Source: Diplonema japonicum | Taxonomy: Eukaryota > Euglenozoa > Diplonemea > Diplonemida > Diplonemidae | Direction of reading: 5' to 3' | NCBI GenBank assembly: GCA_964019335.1 | Contig: OZ025721.1 | Coordinates: forward strand, 186,001-250,000 | DNA length: 64,000 bases | Shown: piece after piece, positions 31,532-40,914 of the stretch | Layout: every line of letters starts with the position of its first letter | How positions within the stretch are numbered: the stretch's first letter is position 1 | Notes under the pieces: model-generated | Database searches by the model: none | Told to the model about the DNA's origin: nothing | The model's input: the letters and a program-made list of their open reading frames with translations, nothing else | Position numbers and translations under genes: made by a program

Positions 31532-31642
31532 CAGTGTGGTGGTGGTGGTTGATGTTAATGAGAACAGAGATTGAAACAATTTGGTCCTGCAAACCCGCTT
31601 GGGTTGGCAGACCACCGGCCCTTTCAGGTATCTGCCACACTG
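31532..31642 (+). repeat. Structured ~110-nt repeat, copy 2
   Basis: Terminal stem CAGTGTGG/CCACACTG (perfect 8 bp, with base changes against the other copies on both sides). Internal hairpin GGTCCTGC...GCAGACC with an inner AACCC/GGGTT stem. Conserved ACCACCGGCCCTTTCAGGTA. Lies in the presumed 3' UTR of the HAD gene. Confidence 0.6.
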
Positions 31643-31690
31643 CAAAAAAAGAGCATCAGAGTTTAAAAGGAGGGAGAAAGGAAAGAAAAA

Positions 31691-31735
31691 TACAAAGCCC
31701 CGAAGCAAGATGTGCTCAAGAGCATTTTGATTTGA
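31691..31735 (+). pseudogene. Duplicated 3' tail of the HAD gene
   Basis: Codons reading DVLKSILI-stop match the true end DALKDILV-stop of the HAD gene, and the downstream sequence again leads into a structured repeat (31810). This is the leftover of a local tandem duplication; the rest of the gene copy is missing. Confidence 0.5.
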
Positions 31736-31809
31736 CCTTTCTTTTATTCCTAAGTCGGCTTGGGTTGTGAAACAAAAAGCCGTTGTATAATCCTTTGGAG
31801 AAAAAAAAA

Positions 31810-31912
31810 GTGCGGTGTGGTGGTTGATGTTATGAGAATGAAGAACGGGAACAAAAACCCCTTTGTGGTTGTGGGGTTACCACCGGCCCTTTCAGGTATT
31901 TGCCACACAGCA
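31810..31912 (+). repeat. Structured ~110-nt repeat, copy 3
   Basis: Ends GTGCGGTGTGG and CCACACAGCA can pair. Internal hairpin AACCCC/GGGGTT has a sequence unlike the other two copies but the same place and pairing. Conserved TGGTTGATGTT and ACCACCGGCCCTTTCAGGTA. It precedes the alpha-galactosidase start by about 140 bases. Confidence 0.6.
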
Positions 31913-31949
31913 GTGGCAAAACGTGGAAGTTCGATTTTTCGAAAGACCT

Positions 31950-31997
31950 TTTTTTTTTTTTTTTTTTTTTTTTAATTTCTTCCGATCTCATTCGTAG
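31950..31997 (+). promoter_or_regulatory. Candidate splice acceptor before the alpha-galactosidase gene
   Basis: A long T run then TTCTTCCGATCTCATTCGTAG (AG at 31996-31997), followed by an A-rich leader to the ATG at 32056. Same layout as the sites before other genes. Confidence 0.45.
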
Positions 31998-32026
31998 CAA
32001 AAAAAAAACCCCCCACACCAAGGAGG

Positions 32027-32055
<29 letters not shown>

Positions 32056-32058
<3 letters not shown>

Positions 32059-33306
32059 CAAAGACAAACCATGGCATGTCTCCTTGCAAACCTTGTCGTT
32101 CTGACGCATGGGATCGATAACGGGTACGGCATGCTTCCGCCCATGGGGTGGCGGTCTTGGAACTGCTATGGTGGGAACGTGAACCAATCCCTGATGGAGT
32201 CGGTCATGGACCGCATGGCGGAGAGGAAGCGAACGGTAAACGGGGTTTTGACAAGCCTCACAGACCTGGGGTACGTGTCGTGCGGGCTAGATGACAACTG
32301 GCAACAATGCGGTGCCGGCGTCAACGGGTCCTTCCACGACAGCGAAGGGAACCCCATCATCAACACCGCAAGGTTCCCCGACATGGGGAAGATGGTCGAC
32401 CACGGCCACGCCAAAGGCCTCAAGGTAGGATGGTACATGAACAACTGCATCTGCAAGGAACGGGAATTCAAAGCCAACCCCCAGTACATCGCGAAACACA
32501 TGCAAAACTCCGTCAAAGCACTCGTCGATTTCAAGTTCGACGGCTTGAAACTCGACGACTGCGGTGAGTTCCGCAACCTCACATGGTGGGCACAATTACT
32601 CAACGAAACCGGCAGACCGGTGATGATTGAAAATTGCCACTGGGGCTACACCGTACCTGGCCAAGCTCACGGCGACGGTCCATGCACAGGTACTGGGATC
32701 CCTTCCGACTGTCCTTACAATTTTTTCAGATCGTCGCCTGACATCAAGGCATTCTGGGACTCCGTTATGTTCAATTTACAGTCGACAAGACTTTTCCAAG
32801 GCAACCCTCCACTTTCGCGGCCTGGGGCATGGGCTTACCCTGACATGCTTGAGGTCGGCAGGTTGCGCACTCTTAACGAAGACAGAAGCCATTTCGGGGC
32901 ATGGTGCGTGATCTCAGCGCCTTTGATTCTCGGGCTCGATCTCAACAAAGATGCTGATGTGGACAAGGTGTGGGATATTATTAGCAACAAAGAGGCAATC
33001 GCGGTGAACCAAGCGTGGGCAGGCCACCCTGGAAAGATGTACGGTTTGCAGTTGGATGGGCTTGTGGAGATATGGGGCAAGCCCCTTGAAAACTCCAGCG
33101 CAGCCGTCTTTGCCTTGAACAACGACGTCATGGGCTCAAGATCTATCACTCTTACTTTTTCTCTGTGCGGACTGTCACCGAGTACACCGTATGCCATCAG
33201 AGACATCTGGAACCACAAGGACCTCGGTGTGCACACCGGTTCCTTCACAACTGAAACAATTGGGATCAGAGATAGTGCGTTCCTCAGGTTCACACCGTCT
33301 GCGTGA
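32056..33306 (+). CDS. Alpha-galactosidase, glycoside hydrolase family 27
   Basis: 416 aa, secreted or lysosomal: signal-like start MQRQTMACLLANLVVLTHG. Hydrolyses terminal alpha-galactosides by the retaining mechanism. Seen: PPMGWRSWNCYG (N-terminal family motif), YVSCGLDDNWQ, GWYMNNC, nucleophile Asp167 in DGLKLDDCG, acid/base Asp229 in RSSPDIKAFW, RPGAWAYPDMLEVG, HFGAWCVISAPLILG and the C-terminal beta domain. All key residues are present. The frame is open upstream to 31900 through T/A runs, but the signal peptide fixes the start at 32056. No intron. Confidence 0.92.
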
Positions 33307-34577
33307 TGTTTTTTTTTTTTTTTTTTTTTTTTTTTAGTTTTCCTGTGCGTGGAGGCTTTTTTTTATTTCTTCTTTCCTTGCATGAGCGAACGTTTCTTTT
33401 TATTTTATTTTTTTTCTCTCTGTTTTCCTTCTTTACTCTAAAATCTTCTCCTCCATTTTTTTTCGATCCAAAAAAAAAAAATTCTTTTTTCCCCCTCCCG
33501 CTTTCCCCCCTGCTTCTTTAGCAGGTATAGCCTGAAATCGAAAATTTTTTGTTGAGATGGGAGTTTAAAAGGGAGAAAGGTTGGAAGGGACTGCTTTGTG
33601 GAAGGAACAACTACTTTCTTTTCTTTCTCTCTCTTTTCCTTGGAGAGAAAAGAAGAGATGTGGTGAACCGGTCTCGTTGCACTTCTCCCTCCGCCTTTTT
33701 CTGCATCTGATAAAGAAAAAAAAGGAGAAAAAAAATGGGGCTTTGATTGCAACACTAGGTGGCGTTAAGCGTGCAATGAAGCACGAACTACCTACTTGAT
33801 TACAGGGGGTGCCCCTCGGCCGAGCAGTAGCTTCTTCTGCGTTCCGCGTCGTGTCCTTAATGCGTGCGGTGTGCTCAACCCTAGCCGGGGCGTCCCGGGT
33901 AACCAAGATTCTGCGCTCGTGCAGTTTGCTGCCTGTTCGTCACCCTGAGCATCTGCGTTACGTTCTTCCACTCGGGCGCTACCGGTGATGACCGACGAGG
34001 AGGTCAACAGCGAACAACACATCTGATGTACTTCTTATATTTCCATGTTATCCCCACCACCCTAAAAAAAAAAGAAGAAGGAATTAAAAAGAGGGAGCCA
34101 CTCCCTCTCCAACTTTGTTTCTCCTCTACCCTTGATTTCTTTTTGTTCTTCCTTTCATATCCATTTGTGTATAAACCCCTAAAATGCTGCAATAATTTTC
34201 TCAGTAGCCTGTACATTTTTTTTTTTTTTTTTCAAATTCTTGCATGTCATTTTAGGGATATGAAGGTGCTTCTATTTTTCCCTCCCCCCCCTTTTTTTCC
34301 CTTTGCCCCCTTCGCCTCAACCTTCAGTACCGAGGTACTTGTTTTTTGACTCGTACGCGAATAAAAAAAACACGGGGGGTAAAAAAATAAAATGTTCCAC
34401 GTTTTCCTTCCCCCCTCCCATCAGTTTTCGTTTCTTGGCAATTTGGCCACAAGAACTTATTGTGCAAAAACGAAAAGAGAGAAAAAAAAAAAAAGTAATC
34501 TTTTTTTTTTTTTTTTTTATTTAGTAACAGTCATTACTTTAAAGCAAACCTCAAGTCAACATCAACAGTTCGAAAAC
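33307..34577. other. Spacer with a dispersed repeat
   Basis: No gene. T- and C-rich stretches, the repeat at 33781-33950, and a T tract ending in ATTTAG (34519-34524) shortly before the next start. Confidence 0.6.
33781..33950. repeat. Dispersed repeat of about 160 bp, copy 1
   Basis: TACTTGATTACAGGGGG, TAGCTTCTTCTGCGTTCCGC, GGTAACCAAGATTCTG and CAGTTTGCTGCCTGTTCG occur in the same order and orientation at 35657-35803. The family is unknown. Minus-strand frames through it are similar in both copies but open only in pieces. Confidence 0.65.
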
Positions 34578-35391
34578 ATGAAGCGCTTATTGCTAGTAGC
34601 ACTGGCAAGCACGATGTGCACTGGGGCCACCATCACTGGTTCCTTTCAGGCACAGAAAAAAACGAAGGGCCCCAACGACTACGTCAGCTACAGCTTTCCT
34701 TATCCTTCTGCTGGACCCAACAGTTTGTTGTCCAAAATGGAACTGGATGTGGCACCATGGGGAACAAACTGTTTCCCGTCCCCTTCTTTTCAAATCGAGT
34801 TGTGCTTCGTTCCGGACGACAAACCGTCTGGGTATTGCTTCTATATACCCCACTCGAATGTCTACCAAAAGCAGTTACTGTACCCCAGTGTGGTCATCGA
34901 GGCAAGCCCGCTGGAGATACGTTTTACGAATGAGAATTACCGCAACAACTGCGGGATTAATGTGAAGTTCTCATTGAACACCAGCAATGAAGAAGGAAAA
35001 GTACAACCCACCAGCACCGACGACGAGCTTCATATCCAGTGGAAGCCAGACAACGCGTCTTTCGGTGAATGGATAGCACCATACTCCCCGGCTGATCAAC
35101 AATTCGTAAATTCCGTACATCTGGAGCTGTTCTCGTGGGGGACTGGGTGCGACCTCATTCCGAGCTTGAATTTTGAACTGTGCTCGGGGCCTCAAATCAA
35201 CATCACGTGCGTTTCCTTCCCAGAATTCCAGCCCCAGTCCTATGGACCTCTAACTGTAAAGACGCTTCAGTTGATGAGCCATGTTCGTGGTGGTAACGTG
35301 CGTGTGCGCATAACCAACAGAAATAACAAAGAGAGCTGCGGCATGGTGGTAAAAGGGATCTCCATGAACAGCTCATGTGATAAATCAGTCT

Positions 35392-35393
<2 letters not shown>
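34578..35393 (+). CDS. Secreted protein with two homologous Cys-containing repeats
   Basis: 271 aa, function unknown. Signal peptide MKRLLLVALASTMCTGA. Two internal repeats of about 115 residues: repeat 1 (about 40-150) has MELDVAPWGTNCFPSPSFQI, then ELC and NNCGINVKFSLNTS; repeat 2 (about 165-270) has VHLELFSWGTGCDLIPSLNF, then ELC and ESCGMVVKGISMNSS. Cysteines are conserved between the repeats (WGT.C, ELC, .CG), suggesting equivalent disulfides. The alternation looks like an all-beta (jelly-roll or PLAT/C2-like) fold, which is inference. The start at 34578 is chosen because the signal peptide begins there; ATTTAG at 34519-34524 may be a splice acceptor. Confidence 0.75.
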
Positions 35394-35425
<32 letters not shown>

Positions 35426-35656
35426 ATAGTTCAGAAATTTCTTCACTCCTAACCCCCCTCTATAATCTGATTACCCTCGTTCCTTCTTTTTTTTTTCAAA
35501 AAAAAAAAAAAAAAAACCTTCCACAGCAGAGAGAGGTGGCCCCTCCCTGCTTATTGCTGGCACAAAAGCTATTGTTATTATTATTATTATTATTATTTTA
35601 CTGCAAAACAAAAAACTCGATGATTTAAAGAAAGCCGGTGGGGGCACCCTGCACAA

Positions 35657-35803
35657 GCACCATTTACTTGATTACAGGGGGCGCACCTCAACCTAGCTGT
35701 AGCTTCTTCTGCGTTCCGCAGCTCAACCCCAGCCGGGGCGCCCCCGGGTAACCAAGATTCTGAGCCCGTGTAGTTTGCTGCCTGTTCGCCACCCAGCCTA
35801 AAT
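35657..35803. repeat. Dispersed repeat of about 150 bp, copy 2
   Basis: Same blocks as 33781-33950. It joins directly onto the 62-bp direct repeat that brackets the minisatellite. Confidence 0.65.
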
Positions 35804-36228
35804 ATGCGGAAGATGACCACGCCCTGCCGACCCTGCGGAGGCTTCCCCGAGCCCTGTACCCCTAAGATCACCCCAACATGCGGAAAATCACCCTTTGTGC
35901 GGAAAATCACCCCCTAAATGCGGAAAATCACCCCCAACATGCAGAAAATCACCCCCAAAATGCGGAAAATCACCCCCTATATGCGGAAAATCACCCCCTA
36001 TTTGCAGAAAATCACCCCTTTGTGCGGAAAATCACCCCCAAAATGCATAAAATCACCCCTCTATGCGGAAAATCACCCCCTATATGCGGAAAATCACCCC
36101 CTATTTGCAGAAAATCACCCCCTTTTTGCGGAAAATCACCCCCTATATGCGGAAAATCACCCCCTATATATGCGGAAGATGACCACGCCCTGCCGGCCCT
36201 GCGGAGGCTTCCCCGAGCCCTGTACCCC
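35801..36228. repeat. Minisatellite (about 14 x 20-23 bp) between 62-bp direct repeats
   Basis: Unit TGCGGAAAATCACCCCCTAT with small variations, about 14 copies at 35878-36168. It is bracketed by near-identical 62-bp segments beginning ATATGCGGAAGATGACCACG (35801-35862 and 36167-36228), which themselves start with a degenerate unit. The open frames through the array (reading R/M-K-I-T-P) are by-products of a unit of about 21 bp. Confidence 0.85.
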
Positions 36229-36405
36229 CACACACCCCCCTAAGAATTCCAAAGCCCTGGGAAAAGCTTTAAAAAAATGGATTCTGTGGGTTCTCGGCCT
36301 TGCAGGTGGCGCTGCGGGCCCGGAAGAAAGACCCCCAACCCAAAATAACGTAGGATCAGGGGGGGTTTGCTACAGGCTTCCCCAAGCCCCACAGGTGGGG
36401 CAAGC

Positions 36406-36703
36406 AGCGTCCTACCTGTCCGCACGTCTGGCCGTCTTGTTTGCTGCCTTGGCAGTGCGCCTGGCCTCGGCCTCAGCAAGTTTGCTGGGTCAAGGGGGGA
36501 CATTTCAACCGAAGAAGAAGAACAAACGGAAACGAAGCTCGTCCTGACACGCCTCTCTGATTTTCGTTTGATTTTCTCTTGCTACAGAAACTAGTTTCAT
36601 CCGTTTTCGGGTCCAGCCCTTAAAAAAAAGGGGGTCCCAGGAAAATGTCTGGAAGAAAACATATCTGGACCGCCAGAGCTTCCGGACATTTTATCTTCCG
36701 GTG
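36406..36703. mobile_element. Internally deleted relative of the pogo element
   Basis: GTCCTACCTGTCCG, CAGTGCGCCTGGCCTCGGCC and TGGGTCAAGGGGGGA match the left interior of the 17418-19533 element, and TGATTTTCGTTTGAT...CTTCCGGACATTTTATCTTCCGGTG matches its right end. The transposase gene is gone. The right terminus breaks into a T run; the missing outer piece TCCGGTGATTTTTGTT appears at 37110-37125, suggesting a later insertion. Confidence 0.7.
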
Positions 36704-36738
<35 letters not shown>

Positions 36739-37275
36739 CAAAATACCAATAGGTGCCACCATGGGGGAGCAACACCTGGGAAGGGGAAAGGTGAAGGGAA
36801 GCATGGAAATATTACAGGGAGGACGAAGACCAGTTCTTCTGCAAGCAGATGGAGCTGTGGACTCTGCCAACCCGTGCACCTAACAGCCGAAGAGGGCTGA
36901 ATTACTTTAATTCCAAGCCGCGTAGACCTACGTGACTCGGACGGGGACCTTGACCCCCAGTTCGTCGTTTTTCTCAACTGGGACCTCTGGTGACCGGAAC
37001 TGGCCCCGGTCGCCCCCTCGAGAGGGATTTGCTCCATTGAGCGAAACATGAAAGGAAAGGGTGAGAGTAAAATCTCTCAAATTCAAAATAAATGGGTATG
37101 CGTCCGGTGATTTTTGTTAATTTCTTTTATCCTACTTTGGTGGCACACGGCCACGACCACTCTTCTCCTCGAGCCAAACCGTCCCCCTCCCCCCTTCTTT
37201 TTCTTTCACCGAAACAAAAAAAAAGGAGAAATAAAGAGGGGGAAAAAAAGAAAGAAAAAAAAAAAGAGAGAGCAA
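36704..37275. other. Spacer before the RNA methyltransferase gene
   Basis: No gene seen. A T run (36707-36738), mixed DNA, a fragment of the pogo-type terminus at 37110, then a C/T-rich tract and an A/G-rich leader reaching the start codon. Confidence 0.5.
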
Positions 37276-39537
37276 ATGCCTGGCCGCAAGAGAAAGAGGG
37301 AAGACGCAGGTCCCAGGGGGGACGAGCTGAAGAAGAACCTGGAAGGGATTCGAGCAGCGGTTGATGTAGAAGAGTTCATTGCGGGTCTCACGAAGAAAGC
37401 AGGCCACACCATGCAGATTGGTGGCGAAGGTTTTTGGGAGGTGCTTCAAAGCATGCGCAAGGAGAGCGGTGAGAGCATAACAAAGGAAGATGTGGACAGG
37501 ATCCTGTGGCAGGCAAAGCGGGCAAAGAAAGGAAAACCCACGGAAACAGCGCCCCTATCGGAACTGATCTGGCTTGTGAAGCATCACGGAGTGGAGAAAA
37601 CCGCAGAGAGCCGTCTTGCAGCCAGGTCAGGACTCACAAAACAATCAGCAGGCAGCGAAGCTTTTGAAAAATTCTACAAGGACCAGAAAATCGTACCTGA
37701 GGGAGAATGGGACCAGTTCATGGACGCGCTTAAGACACCTCTCCCGATGGCATTGAGGCTAACAACATGCAGACCATACTCATATGTGATACAGAGTGAA
37801 CTGAAGAAGCTTCTTGCAGACGACACGACAGGGCTGACAGCGATGCCGTGGGCAGGGATCGATTCCGAGTCGCAAGACGTTTCAGCAGTTTCTTGCTCGC
37901 ACGAGACCTTCCACAACAAGGACAACCAAACCATGCCGTCATGGTGCAAGGAACAAAACGCTCTGGGGACGGCATCGTTCCAAGAGGCCGCGTCCCTTCT
38001 CCCCCCGTTGCTACTAGACGTCGACCACGACCATACTATACTGGACATGTGCTCGGCTCCGGGATCGAAGCTTCTTCAATGTGTTGACATCATGTATCAA
38101 AAAGCTGAGAAAGCCGGTGTCACTGTCACAGGCGGCATACTCTCCAATGAGATCGACAAGAAAAAAGCCAGCCAGGTCATCCCCGCCAGGTTGAAGCGGA
38201 CCCACACGAAGAACGTCGTGGTTCTGTCCTCAGACGCTCGACTTTTCCCCAAACTGTACGACAGGCCTTCGGCTGAAGCCCCTGCCAAACGGCTTTATTT
38301 CGACCGTATCCTAGCCGACGTTCCTTGCAGTGGAGACGGAACCGGCAGGAAAGACCAGAGCATCTGGGAAACCTGGTCGACTCACTACTGTCTGTCGCTT
38401 CATGTGAAACAGCTTCAGATATTATTGAAAGGTCTTGATTCTTTGAAGGAAGGTGGACGGCTTGTCTATTCGACCTGTTCCCTCAATCCCTTGGAAGACG
38501 AGGCTGTTGTCATGGCCGCCCTCCGAGACATGAAGGACCAGGTGAAGCTCCTCCCGGCCAGGATCGCCGGGTTCAAGGTACAAGAAGGCGTACGATCATG
38601 GGGCGTCCCCGACACGGAAGGCAAACTACACGAAAAAATGAACGTGGAGGACAAGGAAATGCGCGACCGGGGATGGACAGAGACGATGTTCCCCATCGAG
38701 GATGAGATGGCCTCGGAGGCGGAAAAATGCGCGAGAGTTCTCCCGCATCACAACGACACGTCTGGCTTTTTCCTGGCAGTTTTTGAAAGGACGTTCGTGC
38801 CTGAAGAGGTTATACCCGAGCCCCCGAGACGGACCAGGACAAAGACCGCAGAGGGCGAGAAGAAAAAAGATGAGAAAACAGTGAAATCGAACACCGGTTT
38901 GGGCGGCATGCGAAACGCCAAAATGTGGTACAACCTAAGATCTGAACTCGACCTCGCATGGCAGCAGGTCACTAACTGGTTCAAACTCGGTGAAACCCCT
39001 ACCGAAAAACTGAACGGACAAAGCCTGCTGATCCAGATGTCGGAACATGATAAGTCATGCAAACGACACTTCTTCTTAACGACGCCAGTTGCCGAACAAC
39101 TGCTTCACGCGCTGATCCCTGTGACACAGTGCAACAACGTCAAGGTTGAGGCTGTCGGCACGCGGCTGTTCACTTTGGTAAAGGGGAGCTACCTTAAGAA
39201 CAGGTGCCCCTGTTCCTACCGGCCTGCCTTTGAAGGTGCGAGCTACCTCAGCACCATGGCTTCTGACAAGAAGGTCACCTTCCCTCCAGAGACATTCATG
39301 AAGCTTCTCCTTGACAAGCAGTTGGTTGACAGTGAGGTCAAACCTTTCCTCCCCCCTGCCTCCGAGACCCCGGAAGGCCACTGGGTTGGCCCTTGTATTG
39401 TTGGCCTTGCATCGCCTGCCAACCCGGCATGGTCTAAGGTCTGGCTTTCTTGCATTCTCCTCGGAACGAAGCTAGAGCTTCAGGTCGAGGATCACGAGAG
39501 AGAAGGTCTGCTTGCACTGATGAAAAGGGTGTTTTGA
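37276..39537 (+). CDS. NSUN2/Trm4-type RNA cytosine-5 methyltransferase
   Basis: 753 aa (human NSUN2 is 767). Methylates cytosine C5, mainly in tRNA, with S-adenosylmethionine, in the nucleus. Seen: basic start MPGRKRKRED (NLS), SAM motif I ILDMCSAPGSK, DRILADVPCSGDGTGRK with Cys351, and YSTCSLNP with catalytic Cys401, the two-cysteine signature of the NOL1/NOP2/Sun family. A long C-terminal region follows, PUA-like as in NSUN2. An insertion of about 100 residues precedes the catalytic core (residues 20-150, with KHHGVEKTAESRLAARSGLT). The first upstream Met (37114) gives only leader sequence. The N-terminal seven residues equal those of the topoisomerase at 8738. Confidence 0.88.
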   Translation: MPGRKRKREDAGPRGDELKKNLEGIRAAVDVEEFIAGLTKKAGHTMQIGGEGFWEVLQSMRKESGESITKEDVDRILWQAKRAKKGKPTETAPLSELIWLVKHHGVEKTAESRLAARSGLTKQSAGSEAFEKFYKDQKIVPEGEWDQFMDALKTPLPMALRLTTCRPYSYVIQSELKKLLADDTTGLTAMPWAGIDSESQDVSAVSCSHETFHNKDNQTMPSWCKEQNALGTASFQEAASLLPPLLLDVDHDHTILDMCSAPGSKLLQCVDIMYQKAEKAGVTVTGGILSNEIDKKKASQVIPARLKRTHTKNVVVLSSDARLFPKLYDRPSAEAPAKRLYFDRILADVPCSGDGTGRKDQSIWETWSTHYCLSLHVKQLQILLKGLDSLKEGGRLVYSTCSLNPLEDEAVVMAALRDMKDQVKLLPARIAGFKVQEGVRSWGVPDTEGKLHEKMNVEDKEMRDRGWTETMFPIEDEMASEAEKCARVLPHHNDTSGFFLAVFERTFVPEEVIPEPPRRTRTKTAEGEKKKDEKTVKSNTGLGGMRNAKMWYNLRSELDLAWQQVTNWFKLGETPTEKLNGQSLLIQMSEHDKSCKRHFFLTTPVAEQLLHALIPVTQCNNVKVEAVGTRLFTLVKGSYLKNRCPCSYRPAFEGASYLSTMASDKKVTFPPETFMKLLLDKQLVDSEVKPFLPPASETPEGHWVGPCIVGLASPANPAWSKVWLSCILLGTKLELQVEDHEREGLLALMKRVF

Positions 39538-39792
39538 AGAAAAAAAAAAGAAGAAGAGAGAAAAAAAAAACCCCCCTCCCCTTTTCCCCCTCTAGCCGGA
39601 TTTTGTTTAAAGGAAAATCTATCACATCAGTGTAAAGTCACATTTCTTTTTTTTTTTTTTTACCCTTTCTTTTTTTCTTTTTTTTTCTCCTTACCGGTTA
39701 CTGGAACGAGTCATAGAGAAGTTGATGGGCGTAGCTGAGGCACAACGCACCAAAGTCTGAAAGCCGAAATTCAAGTACTGAACAAAAGAGAG

Positions 39793-39823
<31 letters not shown>

Positions 39824-39831
39824 AGAACAAA

Positions 39832-40541
39832 ATGGGTAACACAATGCCAAAACGTATTGACATGAAAACGGTGGGGTACTTAAAAAGGAGCACTCACCTG
39901 AACTCGAGCCAAATAAGAAAGCTTCACAAGCGGTTCAGGGAGCTCAGCGGGGGGACGTGGCTGATCACTAAGGAGCAGTTCTACACGGGGCTGAAGGATG
40001 CCGGGGTGTACACCAACGACAACTCGGAAGAAGGCAAGTTCCATGCTGCCGACTGGCGCTTCATCGAGTCCTTCTTCGACAGCTTAGACAGTGGTAACCA
40101 AGGGAAGATCAACTTCAGGGAGTTCTGCACAGGGATCTCAGTCTTCGCCACCGGGAACTTAAGGGAATCCCTCCAAGTAATTTTTGAAATGTACAACCTT
40201 GCAGGAGACGATCGAATCACGGAGGAGGAAATGTACGAGGCGGTGGTCTCAATGTCCAACGTGCTCAACTTGGACCACTTCACTCCAGGAGAAGAGGATC
40301 TTGAGTGGCTCAAGGATGGTAAGGCACTACGTGCCTGGGTGCACAAGGTTGTTACAGAAGCCGATGTTTCTAAAACAGATTCGCTGTCGTTCCGTGAATT
40401 TCACTTGGCTGTGACTAAGCATCCTTTACTCCAGGTTTGTGTTGGCGTGGAAAGGCGGGGGAAAAAAAAAATAATAACCAGGAAATGGCGAGCCAGTTCG
40501 TTCAGGAAGTCTGCAAAGATTTCTTCCATCTTGAAGGGTGA
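39832..40541 (+). CDS. EF-hand calcium-binding protein (calcineurin B/NCS-like)
   Basis: Two exons: 39832-40434 and 40482-40541 (intron 47 bp, GTTTGT...CCAG), 220 aa. Calcium sensor with at least three recognisable loops: DSGNQGKINFRE, NLAGDDRITEEE and DVSKTDSLSFRE. The first and third keep Asp at position 1 and Glu at 12; the second has Asn at 1. Exon 2 adds EMASQFVQEVCKDFFHLEG, so the protein ends soon after HPLLQ, as in calcineurin-B-like and NCS proteins. The N-terminus MGNTMPK begins Met-Gly, but Pro at position 6 makes myristoylation doubtful. Without splicing the frame stays open into the next gene by chance. Confidence 0.8.
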
Positions 40542-40810
40542 AGAAAGATGGAGGGGGAAAAGAAAAAGTGTCTCCTCTCCAATGATTATGATAAGTCTAT
40601 CTTCCCACATTCTCCCTTCATTTCTTCCATTCGCAAGAGAAAAAAAAAAAAGAAAAAAAAGAGAAGAAAAGAGAAACGTTGTAATTCCCCCCTTACCGGA
40701 TTTGGGTTTACGGGTATTCCACATTCACATATCGGTAAACAAAAAAAAAAAAAAAGAAGAAAAAAAAAGTGAGAATATTCGACAAGGTGCTCTTACGATG
40801 ATCTTCTCCC

Positions 40811-40821
40811 CCCCCCCCCAG
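40811..40821 (+). promoter_or_regulatory. Candidate splice acceptor before the 40915 gene
   Basis: TTCTCCCCCCCCCCCAG ends at 40821, 94 bases before the ATG, with an A-rich leader following. It separates this gene from the EF-hand gene ending at 40541. Confidence 0.45.
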
Positions 40822-40914
40822 TTTTTTGTAACAAAAAAGTATAGTTTTTCAGTTTTCTCTGACAAGCAAAAGATAAGCGTACCGAAGAAGGGGGGAAAAA
40901 AAAAAGAAAAAAAA

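Noticed and set aside
35878-36547. Repetitive open frames (R/M-K-I-T-P units)
   Set aside because: By-product of a minisatellite with units near 21 bp; no start context and no flanking coding signal.
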